64,000 nt of DNA from Takakia lepidozioides (lineage: Eukaryota; Streptophyta; Takakiopsida; Takakiales; Takakiaceae), in the NCBI GenBank assembly GCA_030704615.1, contig CM060734.1:58544042-58608041 (forward strand), in the 5' to 3' direction. Both the position numbers and the translations under genes were made by a program. Shown here in pieces: positions 37,625 through 48,152 of the stretch. Every line of letters begins with the position of its first letter. Within the stretch, counting starts at the first letter, position 1. The notes beneath the pieces are model-generated. The model was not told the origin of the DNA. It searched no databases and saw only the letters and a program-made list of their open reading frames with translations.

Positions 37625-38204
37625 GTTAGCTGACTGACCTCATTTTTTCGTTTTTTTGTTTTTTTGTTTTATTTTTTTTAGAGAACAGGGGATGGTAGCT
37701 CTGGAACTTTATTTGATAGCTAAGGAAAAACTAACCTTACAAATGCCATGAAGGCTGAGAAAGGGGGTTCCACTCCGAGCTATTCGGTTTCTACAGGACC
37801 TCTTGATCAAAATAAAGAGGCAGGGAAGAAATACCAAATAAAGTTCCGTCGTTCCGTCCCTGTTTTTTCTTTTCTTTTTTCTTTTGGTCCCTGTTTCTCC
37901 CACTCAGAGCATCCTCCCATGATAAACAACTTTTTTTTTTTGGGTGAGGAAAAGGGGAAAAGGAGAGGTAGCCATTGGGAGTTTTATTAATGATTATTGA
38001 AGGGAAAAAAATTAAAACCCTTACAAGCCCGAAGGCGGCCATGAGGCAAATACTCACGGGAGACCATGACGGATGACCCAAGGAACAAACAACTGCATGT
38101 CTATTATTAGTTCTTTTTTTTTCTTTTTTTTTCTTTTTTGATGAACAGTGGATGCGCTTCAACTGTTATTATTATTGTGAATAGTCACATCCATGGCATG
38201 CTCC
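37625..38204. repeat. T-rich and A-rich simple sequence plus unclassified insert
   Basis: After the SINE the duplication copy runs into T-rich runs (37,638-37,680). About 100 bp then interrupts the copy before TCGGTTTCTACAGGACCTCT (about 37,783). Further T/C-rich runs lie at 37,860-37,885 and 38,113-38,139. The stretch 37,985-38,030 (reverse orientation AATAATCATTAATAAAACTC) resembles a LINE tail, but too little is left to classify. Confidence 0.4.
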
Positions 38205-38460
38205 TCAAAGGCCATTTTGAAATGATGGGCTGCATCAATAATACACTTGTTTGTTTTTGTATAAATTTAAATTAGTGTAAATCTTTAGCATGGAAGTGGC
38301 TGTATCAATGAAAAGCGAAATAGCAATTGATCTGAGTTCGAATCCCAGCAGCCACATGCATCAGTTTTTGTTTCTCAATAACCACTGTTAGCTGACTAAC
38401 CTCCTTTCATTTTTTTCATTTTTCGGTTTCTAAGAGGACCTCTTGATCAAATTAACCCTT
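38205..38460 (+). repeat. Tandem duplication copy B with tRNA-like module
   Basis: The uninterrupted counterpart of copy A, about 985-1,000 bp to its right. The tRNA-like module (38,296-38,355, 60 nt) keeps the perfect GTGGCTG/CAGCCAC stem and a B box GAGTTCGAATCCC close to consensus. The copy continues GTTAGCTGACTAACCTCC and CGGTTTCTAAGAGGACCTCT without the SINE seen in copy A. Confidence 0.75.
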
Positions 38461-38596
38461 AACGTCCTACATGGTTAGCTTTTTGACACCTAAGAATTAC
38501 TGTCCATGCCCACTAAAATGAGACTAAGTACCTATCAAACAGGTGCGCACCTGGGATCTGCATGTTCACCAAAAATGAATTTTGTTTCACAGTGAA

Positions 38597-39167
38597 ATAC
38601 CGTCCCTTCCCAACCATTTAGGCATTTTTGCGACTAATAATATGCTTAGGCAAACCTTCTCTTCACATTACGCATCTTCATGCTATAAGTTTTTTGAATT
38701 AGGCACACGAAAGAGATAGATTGATTTTATTGATTGTAAATATAAATAAATAAAAACCCAATGCCCATGGTCCTTTTGTCCCCTGCCAATAGGCCCAGCT
38801 CAATTCTCCTCCAAGCTTGCACCTATCCGGCCCCGCCTGATAAGTCCTTACTCCGTTAGGTTTTTCAATTTTGTACCTTCACCTTATGGGTGTGCAGCAG
38901 TCCACGAGCAAACAAATGGATTGGGATTTGTAGGAAGTTGTTTCCGCGCGCATATATTTGTATTGATTTTTGTTCAATGAAATTTTCATCTTATTACAAA
39001 CAACATGAGAAGAGGCTTGAAAGTTTTTTGCTGGAATCTTTAGGAATTAGGCACTTTGGTCCCATAGTTTCCGAGCAATTAGGCCAAAATTTGAAAAATT
39101 CCGAAAACGCGTTAGGCACTTTCATTTTGAATTAATTATCGCCTAAATAGTTGGTAAGGGACGGTAT
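38597..39167. repeat. MITE-like element with 27-bp inverted repeats
   Basis: ATACCGTCCCTTCCCAACC, then ATTTAGGC (38,597-38,623) returns in inverted orientation at 39,141-39,167 with two mismatches. The interior (571 bp overall) has several TTAGGC motifs (about 38,643, 38,698, 39,048, 39,080, 39,112), like subterminal repeats. I could not define a target-site duplication, so the outer borders and superfamily are unknown. Confidence 0.5.
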
Positions 39168-41129
39168 GGGAGATTATATGTTATTAGAGAGGATGGATTT
39201 TTTTGCTTTTGTTTTTGAAAACATGGGTTTTCTTAGCCTTGACCAACTAATTTGAGAGGTTTTTAGATTTTTGTGGAGTGTTTATTCCACACATTCCTAA
39301 TTTGTGGTAGGAATGCCATGTCCATGCAGAAAATGAGGGGCAAAGCCTGGTTTAGCATGGGGGTGCTTGGTATGTGTTCCTTGGCAGGGGGTCTTCAAAA
39401 CTACCTTCCTTACAAAGATCCAAAAAATGGGATGTGGCCTCCCACAAGAGGCTATGAAATGTTACTCAAATTCCTAATCTCTTTGATGAGGGAGTGATTC
39501 CCTTCACACCTACACCTTGGTCCAAATTGTGCCCACTCCAATGGTAGAAATTGTTGAAGTGCTGTCCAATCAGCGATGGCCACGTAGCAATCAACTACGC
39601 TTGGCCCCCTCTATACAAGAGCATTTCTGACCCACTAGTTTTTGGAAATTTGAGGACGTGGCAGACTTTCTCCAAATGGTATGCTTCCAATTGGATAAAC
39701 CAGCCCCAGGGGACTTAAATCAACGGAAAATTTTAAATTTTAAAAATTGAATTTTGAAAAATATTCCGCGAATGTGCTCTATTGTTGATTTCTTCTTTTC
39801 TTTTGTTTCTTCACACATTCAAAGTAAATGCTTAAGCACTTCTGAATATTAATTATGTTAAAACCACCAAACATAAATCAATGGTTTAGTTTTCGAAACC
39901 CTCATAATTGGTTTTATGATGAGTAAGTTTAGAATTATAAATATATTACGATCATATGGTGGTAATAGTTAATGAAAATATCAAAATTCTTAATATTGGA
40001 TTTCAATCTTTTGTCGATATTTAAAGAAATTATAGCTCTTAGTTACATCAGCTCCTGAGGCTTCAGCTGTAGCCAGAGTCTTTTTCATCTTTATATTAAA
40101 ACCAGTTTCATTAATTGATTAGATATTTTTTTAATAATATTTTTAATTAAAAATTATGTGAAGTGTATTTTTTAAAAGATGTGTTGTATTTTTATTTAAA
40201 ATTTAAAATAAAAGACACATTGAACTATATAAGAAAGAAGAAAATAATAATAATAATTGTCAAAACACACTTTAAGGTGTCACTTCACATTTCATTTTGA
40301 AGTTAAACAGTTTTTAACAGTCGTAACCAAGGCAATATGGGAGGGTTAAATAACCGTGTGTTCCAATGTCCCTTTTTTCTCAACAAAGCTTTAAGGAGCT
40401 GACGCTGCCTGAATCTGGCAAAAGTATTGTCAAATTGCACGCTTGCATTAAGTTCTTACATTTTGGACATCCTTCGTAATCAGTGATGCCCAAATTAAAC
40501 AAACACTTTGATCTCAATATGGAAAGTTCATGGGCAACCAAAGACATCAAAGACATGACTAGTTTTGGCCTTTGTTATATCATAAGAAACGCACATTATG
40601 CCTTACCTAGCCCCCTCGAGTTATAAACATGTGGTTGCATCTTCTTCTCCACTGTAAGCACCCTATAATCCATGGACTCCACATAACGTCCCAACATAAC
40701 TAAAGGGTTTGGCAGCTTCAAAAGCTTCTTATGCCGCACCCTATGGTCTAAATCCAGATCGTTTAACTTATGAATGCAGACACATTCCAAAGTAGACTAC
40801 CAGATCACCATATGATTTTTCCATGACTCATACCATGCACATGCATTGAATACCCACATGTCTCTGTCTAGCACAACTATGTCATGTACTTTTGCTAGTA
40901 CATGGACTCCATATCTTGTCGCCATTGCCAGCAGGACCATTCCCTTCTCTCACCATCCATATCATAGAACTTACATTCTGCCATGATAGATATCCCTACC
41001 AACCGATATGTATAAACGTAAAAATGCGGGTTCAAAATGTACACGTTAGTGAAGCATGGTAATGAAGCATGGCATAAAAATATGGGATGTTGCATGTTCG
41101 ATTTCGAAGTATATTCATAATTTCCTTGA
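39168..41129. other. AT-rich intergenic stretch
   Basis: Clearly more AT-rich than the rest, especially 39,720-40,280 with A/T runs. Only short ORFs occur, none with a recognisable domain. It could be old, decayed transposon sequence. Confidence 0.4.
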
Positions 41130-41705
41130 AAACAAGGGGCATATGGTATGCATGGACAATTCTTCACTTCTCTGTGCCTCTTCCATGTAATCTACTTGAA
41201 AAGGACATTATGGACTGTGGTACAACTCGCACTCATCGCAAGGGCTTCCCTCCATCACTTGCTAGACTTTCCAGATGCAAGAAATGCAAGGGGGGCATTG
41301 CACTTCAAGGTCCAGCGTAGCAAGAGTATGTATGTTGTAATTTGTTGGACTCATAGCAAAGAAGTTTTTTGTTATTTACTGTACTTTCAGATCCTACTGC
41401 AAATGTTTGCTACATTGAGAGGTAGGTGGACCGTGCACTTGTCTTGGCTACAAGCTCTCATGTGCACTCCATGTACCAACAATACATGAGGGGAGTGGAT
41501 GTGGCAAATCAATTACGAGGAAAAGCGTGCAATCTTGCTCCCATAAGTGGTACTGGCACCGTCTTTTGTTCTTTGCACTTGATACATCCCTTGTGGATGC
41601 TTATTTGTTGTACAAATTGCACTGGGTCGAGGAGAATAGGCGGCAGCCCATGGATCACTTAGATTTCAACATGGTATTGGCGGATGCTTTGACACGATGG
41701 TGGAG
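41130..41705 (+). pseudogene. piggyBac-type transposase relic (DDE_Tnp_1_7)
   Basis: Pieces in several frames resemble consecutive blocks of the piggyBac transposase domain: MVCMDN, then PLPCNLLEKDIMDCGTTRTH and RKGFPPSL, later YMRGVDVANQLRG, and HRLLFFALDTSLVDAYLLYK. The order fits the family (catalytic Asp region, GVDxADQ block, LDT.VNAY helix). Frameshifts and stops between the blocks show it is dead. I did not find terminal repeats or TTAA target sites with confidence. Confidence 0.7.
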
Positions 41706-44060
41706 GTAAGGGGCTGTTGTCCCCCAACATGTGAATGATGTCCATCAGCCTGAGAGAGTGACGATACATCGTTAGTGTGTGGTTTGTAGGAAGAGGATAC
41801 GACAGGCTTGTGCGGCGTGTAGTGCACATGTGTGCTCTGGTTTCTGCTTTGTTACCTTCCATTCCAATCTACCATGTATAGATTGACTCTCGACCTTATT
41901 TCTTTTAATGTAAATTTTGTAATGGGGTCACTGTAGTCATCAGAGAATCTTTATGTTCTTTATAATTGTGCAATCTATGTGCAATACAATTAATATGTAT
42001 TGGTATTTTATTGTCATTTTATGGGGTTGATAGCATAGCCATTTTGAATTGAAACTTTGCATGCCATGTTGACAACAGAAAGAGGGTGTCAATGAGTAAG
42101 AGTATCTGGATGGCAATATATTCAAATCTATGTTTACAGCTTATAGTCTATATCTGCTTAGAAGGTCAAAAGAGGAAATCTAATCAAGCTGGAGTAATTT
42201 TATACTACTATAACCCGTGAGTTTACTCAGGTACATAGATATCTATTTATCTTCCTAACGATCCATCATGGGTGCCGGATTGCATACATAATTTCAGCAT
42301 TATCAAATCTACATTTATTTGATTAGATGAGTTAAGATTCTTTGGTCACATAAACATTAAAATACATGGCACGGGTTTATCATTGGCCAAATACATTTTT
42401 TTCTCATCTCTAATACTTTTGCTGGTTTTCTGGTTTTCAGGTTACAAGGATTTTCTACAATATTGTGGAAGCTGCCATTGATATGAGTTTTTACACACTC
42501 CAATTTTCAGTTTTACAAACTTTAGTTTCAGTTTTCAGCAAGATTTTCAGCTAGTCTGTGGTGAGTCCAAATACCTGAAGCAACTGTCTCAATTGTAGAC
42601 GTTGCACATGACAAATCCCTGGATGCATGATTGATTACAATATGTAGATGTCAGCGACCTTTCAAGGAAACCCTCATGCGCTTCATGGGCCCAAACAACC
42701 ACGTCTCAACAATAGTAACCCAGAGGCTTCAAGCCTCCCGCGCATTAAGCCTACATGCAACACAATTCACGTGAACACACAGCCTTCAAATCCTCCAGCC
42801 TTAATCTGCCAAAAAGGTTGGTTGCGGCAGAAACAATTCAGACGTTTCATTTAATTTTTCAGCTACTATTCAATTCTCTTTCAGTTTTACAGACTTCAGT
42901 TTTCAGTTCTACAAACTTCATTGATCCAAGCATATAGTTTACTATTACCATTATTATGGCACCATAGTTGGCACCAATCCTAGCAGATCGCGTCCGGGGA
43001 ACAATTTGTCAACGCTCAATCAAGATTGTCTATTGATGTACAGGAGAATCGCGACTCCTGTTTTCCCATCACTTTTTGTTAACCAGTATCTCAGATCACC
43101 TCGGAGCATTTCTAGGGAGTCCGAAACTCTAACCTCCACGACAAAGGATGGCCAGTCATATCGGAATTCATGAAAAGAAAGCTTCTAAGCGACGTCGGGT
43201 TCTTTGGATCTCTCTTCCCGATTCCGAATCTGACTGATCCAAGTGGTTTTATTGAACTTCATGTAGGATCACTCAAACGCAAAACCTCCTCGAATATATA
43301 CTTAAACTTCTCTGTCGCGCACTCATGCACTACACCACACATCAACTTAACGATTAAAGTCTCGTTTACCTTGTCATAAAGAAAAACCATCTGAGGTAGG
43401 CTAGAGTGTTCCTCTCGCGGAGGCCATCAATCTGCTCAGAAACCCCTGGAGAAACACCAATAAACGCCAAGTATGGACAGCCTTGGTCCTCAATCAAACG
43501 ATCTATCATAGTCTTGCAATTCCCTTTGAAAGAAGCCACACTTGATAAATTCACTGTAAGTACAATGGGTATCTATCCAGCACTTCTTCGTTCTCAAACT
43601 CCAAGGTTGGAGTTGGATCCTTTGAAGTATGATCATAGGACACAAACTCAGCATCCCAATCTCCACCACTATCTAACGTCATCTTGAAGAACAACTCGAA
43701 TCCGACGACCTAATCCATAAATCAAATCAAACTACAATATTGTGGAAGCTGCCATTGATATGAGTTTGACTTCAGTTTCAGTTTTCAGCAAGATTTTCAG
43801 CCAGTTATTTAGACATCTCAGGATCAACTATATGCAGCTCCCACATCTACCTGAGCTCCCAAGGAACGAGTATGACTTAGCAGGGATATTATTCCCTGTG
43901 CAGCACGGAAAACTTCCCGTGTCAAGGAAAGTCTATCGGAAGATATATAGGGAGAAGCCTAAGGTGGCAGCGAGGTTTCTGCCAGGTTTGGCATTTTACC
44001 TTTGCCACTATTTTGTCCGCTCCACAAGGAAAACACTGGTGATCAGGCCTTGGGGCATGT
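41706..44060. repeat. Intergenic with a direct repeat of about 70-100 bp
   Basis: CAATATTGTGGAAGCTGCCA, TTGATATGAGTTT and a following TTCAGTTTTCAGCAAGATTT occur at 42,457-42,558 and again at 43,737-43,806, 1.28 kb apart. Variants of TTTTCAGTTYTACARACTTC recur near 42,510 and 42,885. No gene is recognised; the 109-codon ORF 43,742-44,071 has no known domain and runs into a LINE tail. Confidence 0.5.
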
Positions 44061-44140
44061 ACGGGTTTTAATTTTTTTCAATAATTTTAATAAAGCTCTA
44101 AAGGGCTACCTCCCCCTTTCTTTTTAAAAAAAAAACAATA
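44061..44140 (+). mobile_element. LINE 3' tail
   Basis: AATAATTTTAATAAAGCTCT, AAAGGGCTACCTCCCCC and a following TTTAAAAAAAAAAC form a LINE-like 3' end similar to those at 33,840-33,893 and 44,485-44,520. The coding part upstream is not recognisable. Confidence 0.5.
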
Positions 44141-44529
44141 GTAAAATTCTTATTTGATTTCATTAGAATTTGGTTTGTTGGCTCCTCTTTATTCTCAAGA
44201 AGAGACTACGCATAGTGTCAAAATCGCTAAGCCCCTCTTGTGCCTTCCCCGGGTGTCACCTCCTCTCCTTTGTTGAAAGCCACTTGATGAAGGGCCTCCA
44301 GATAACACCTCCCTCAGGTACCATCTCTCTTACTGAACAATTTACGAAAAATAAATGGATGAATTTTCAAGTTTATTATGGATGAAAGTTGATTCCTATA
44401 TTCACAAAGAGGAGCCATATGTGACTAGTTTAAAGGCCCTGGAGACAATGAATGAAAATGAAAATTACGAAAAAACAGCTTCATAAGGGCCTCTGTCCCC
44501 TTTTATTAAAATGAAAAAGAGATGAGATG

Positions 44530-47500
44530 TGATGGAGCTCCGCGTTTCGCGGAGTGAGGGAGAGTGCTGCAACCACCTTCCTCCGACGCCTTCCAAGCTT
44601 CTCGCTCAACTTGCAAACCTAAGTCCTACAGCGCCATCCAATCATTCTCTCATTATCATCGGTACCCTTCAGGCTCTCCCCTGTACCCTAGTTATCAAAA
44701 AGATCTATCATGATCCATCACCCCTCGCAATGTAACGATTGCAAACCTCGCTTCAGCTGCTTACCCGACGAACTTTAACCATTTCATCCTTCAAACAGAC
44801 AAGATAGCCAGCATTGCGGGGGTTCTCCATAACCCCCCTTAATGCTCAACCGCCTTCACTCTGATACATCCCCCAAATATCCTCGGCAATCTATCCACAT
44901 CCAATCACCTTCAGACTCCTGCCACCAAATTAAGAGCTCCGCCAACCCCTGGAGGCAGTCACCATGCAGCCGTCACGATCACTAAATTCTCCCCCATGTT
45001 GCCCAACTCGATGCTATCACTGCTCCTCAGCTGATCAGCTCCGAGGCTCTCGCTAACAGCCATCGCTCCTTTCCAAGCTTCCTAATCTAGCTCTGCTGCC
45101 CACCCTCGTAGCTCTTTCTCCTTACTGCCGCTTCAATTTCCCCATCAGTTCTCGCTCCCTCCCCGCCCTGTCTTTCCGAAGTCCTGCAGTCCACATATCA
45201 TCTGTGGCTCCCCAACTCAACAATTCCTTCAAATCCGCTCTAGCAAGGCCAGGTCGCTCCTCTTACGTTGAGGAAATTTCACCCCTCTACAGGCACAGGG
45301 TACTTCATGGCTCACCAGTCCCAGTCATTGGGCCTCATCCCTCCTGGGCTCCCCCAGGCCCACCATCCTCCAATTTCAAACTGGCGTCACGCGACATCTA
45401 AACCAGCGCCACCCTGCGATAGCAACGAAGAAGGCTCCAGCCCAAGCGTTTCTCCACAGACGGCCAGAGATACTGAGCTCCTGGATGGACCTCTAAATGC
45501 TACAGCTACCCTGAGAGACTTGCTTGCCAAAGAGCAGCCCATTATGGCAGTCGAGCTGAATCACATCAAATTCAATGTCAAACATTATGAAAACAATGGA
45601 ATCTTGCTGCACTTCCCGGGCAAGAAAGTGAGCAGATCTCATGCTCGAGAATGGACCTTAAGGCACTTAGGGGGATCTGGAGACCTATTGCATCATTTCT
45701 GCCAGCCCAGAGGATGCGGCTTCTTCTCAGTTCTCATGGACTCTAAAGAAGCGGTGGAGAAAGCGTTGTCATTTAATCCTAATCTGCAAGGTTTCAACGT
45801 CAACATATTTCGATGGTCTAAAAGCATGGGCAACATAAATGGTAAGATCTGGAGCCCGCGTACTATATCTCTACCTTACATCCCGGATCAATACTTATCT
45901 TGCCTACCAACGATAGGAAACTTCTTTGGAGCATTTTTGGGGTGTCTGGCAGTTTTTGATCCAAACATGAACACAGCTTCATTGAGGGAAGACCCAGCAT
46001 GGAGGAAGGCCACTATCGCTTCAAGGCCAAATGACAATGGTTTTCCTAAGATTGTAGTGATGATGCCAGCGGATAAGATCCTACCAGATTTTATCAGGCT
46101 GCCAATGGACAATCAAGGAAATTACTTTTCGGTCAGCACAGCCTTTTAAAAATAGTCCTCCACCAGCATTTTATGTCCAAGCTAGAACTGGCCAAGATCC
46201 AAATTACCAGGCTTGAGACTTTGATGTCAGGCAAATCTCTAACTCCTCCCCTACCAAGAGAAGGAAAGCGCTACAGGATCCGATGCTAATTGAGGCAAAC
46301 ATTGCCCCCTGCTTTAGGCTTCCATTCACCAACGGGTCTTCAGCAAAACTTCCAGACGACTCAGGCACCAAAGGCAACTCAGGCTCGTCATCTTCTAACA
46401 TCCTCTTGCAGCACGCCCCACCATCTGCTCCTTTGCCAACGTCAAGTCTGATCTCTTGGGAAATGGAAATGGCAGAATTACACGGCAAGCATGTCACCGC
46501 GGGCAACATTCTTCAGGGATTGCCAAGCTAGCAGGCCCCTCAGCAGGTCCCTCGGCAGTTGTTACGCCACTCACCAATAGTGCACAACCCGCTCACGGCA
46601 AGCACCTGTGCAAGGCTATGCTCCTTTCCACTACTGCCCCTCAAAGGCTGCTCCCAGCTGGCCTTAAGAAGTCATCCCGCCATCTAGAACCCGGTGGCTA
46701 CCTGCCTCACGCCATTGATCTTTCGCAAACATCCACACCCGGCATTCTTGGTGACAGGCAAAGACAACATGAACTTCAACTCCATATGGATCTCAGTACG
46801 GGATGTTCAATCCTTTTCATCTCCAAGAGCCCTATGGACAACAGCCCAATTCCTACTTTATGCAACAAGATTAATGACTACTTCCACGCTAACCTCCCAT
46901 TATACTCTCTCCCATCCACGTCGGCTGTCATCTGGGGAGCATACTCCGAGGCTTTTCCAGGCCTTTGTGATGACCTCACCCCTAACACTCACATTCTGGC
47001 TATCATGGATGAAGACTCGCTTCTGGCTTCCACCAGTACAACTCTGCCAGGAGTTTGGGCTCAGGAAGATCACTACCAAGGCCCATATACTCAAAGCAAA
47101 TCCCTGATCAGATCCAATGACACCTTACAGAATGCCTTCATAGTTTTGCATGCCATCTCCGAAGCAGGAAAAGAGGGAAAGAAGGGAGCAAGGAAGAAGC
47201 ATTGCCCAGCAGGCCTCATCAATCACTCCTTCGACCCCTTTGGAGAAATTTCAAACCCCAGCTCCTCGGAACTGCAAGTCTCGCAATTACAAACCCAACA
47301 AGCGCCGCATTTGTCCCAGCGTCATAGCGATCTTGCAGGTCACAACACTCTTCTACCTTCCCCAACACTTGCTCCGGCGGCATCCCTCCAGCTCTCTGTG
47401 AGTCCCCTATCCCCCTCTTGGTCCATTCCTATTTTGTTCTTCCATGACAATCCCAAACTCAGTAGCAAATGCAAAATCCTATGCCTCCGTCCAATCCTTT

Positions 47501-47620
47501 CTCTCCCATCCTCTTGGAAAATCCTACCCTCCATAACCTACCCACCCTCGCAAGATGACTTTGCTCGAATACTAGGTCCTAGCAACCTACCTCTCCAGTC
47601 TCTTGTGTCCATTAAGACAT
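44530..47620 (+). mobile_element. LINE 5' region with ORF1
   Basis: A CT-rich leader without long ORFs is followed by ORF1-type coding sequence. It begins right after another LINE tail (GGGCCTCTGTCCCCTTTTAT, then an A-rich end at about 44,486-44,518), a tail-to-head arrangement. A short hairpin CTCCGCG-TTT-CGCGGAG lies at 44,537-44,553. The element stops at 47,620, where the LTR of a Ty3/Gypsy element begins. ORF2 (endonuclease, reverse transcriptase) is not present here. Confidence 0.65.
45268..46149 (+). CDS. LINE ORF1 protein, DUF4283-like domain
   Basis: 293 codons. The N-terminal 100 residues are Pro/Ser-rich; residues about 100-225 resemble the DUF4283 RNA-binding-like domain of plant L1 ORF1 proteins: ILLHFPGKKVSRSHAREWTL, GCGFFSVLMDSKEAVEKAL and ISLPYIPDQYLSCLPTIGNF. 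Such proteins package LINE RNA. The frame closes at 46,149 and a second ORF (46,456-47,691, 411 codons, Pro/Ser-rich, no domain recognised) follows in another frame; its end reads into the adjoining LTR. Confidence 0.6.
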   Translation: MRKFHPSTGTGYFMAHQSQSLGLIPPGLPQAHHPPISNWRHATSKPAPPCDSNEEGSSPSVSPQTARDTELLDGPLNATATLRDLLAKEQPIMAVELNHIKFNVKHYENNGILLHFPGKKVSRSHAREWTLRHLGGSGDLLHHFCQPRGCGFFSVLMDSKEAVEKALSFNPNLQGFNVNIFRWSKSMGNINGKIWSPRTISLPYIPDQYLSCLPTIGNFFGAFLGCLAVFDPNMNTASLREDPAWRKATIASRPNDNGFPKIVVMMPADKILPDFIRLPMDNQGNYFSVSTAF

Positions 47621-48152
47621 TGTCGTGCGCGTACGTATCGCTACACAACTACATCGTTGTCCAAACCACACCACACATATATGCACAATAAAGTAGTCTG
47701 CCACAATCGATTGAAAACTGAAAACACACTGTTGACACAAGAAACATGAAAACCAACAGCATCACTCATCACTCTTTAAAATAGAAGTCGAGCCAGGGGC
47801 ACCCCAAGCTATGGGGACTCCACCCCACAACAACCTATCCTCCCTTCATAAGCACACTCAGCTTCTAAAGCGTGAAGGAGCTCGGTCGCGCAGGCTCAAC
47901 TCGAGAGAGATGAGCTGCGCGACTGACACTCTCGTGAAGATAAGACGGTTCAGGTGTCAAACTAAACTTGACACCTGATTTAACACTTGACCTAAATCCA
48001 AGTGTTAAATACAAATAACTAGCTTTATTCTAGTTAGTTTCACACTGTGCTTATTTAACTTGACAGCTGTCGTGCACATACGTATCGCTACACAACTACA
48101 TCGCTGTCCAAACCACACCACATATATATGCACAATAAAGTAGTCTGCCACA
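47621..48152 (-). mobile_element. 3' LTR of minus-strand Ty3/Gypsy element
   Basis: A 532-bp TG...CA segment whose first and last 85 bp are near-identical direct repeats (47,621-47,705 and 48,068-48,152). On the minus strand it starts TGTGGCAGACTACTTTATTG and ends GCACGACA. Immediately upstream on that strand is a purine tract GCTAGGGGGGCGAT (48,153-48,166), fitting a polypurine tract, so this is read as the 3' LTR. An alternative is two 85-bp LTRs of a tiny element. The matching 5' LTR is not in the window. Confidence 0.6.

Noticed and set aside
46456-47691. 411-codon ORF as an independent host gene
   Set aside because: It follows LINE ORF1, has no domain and its end runs into the adjoining LTR.
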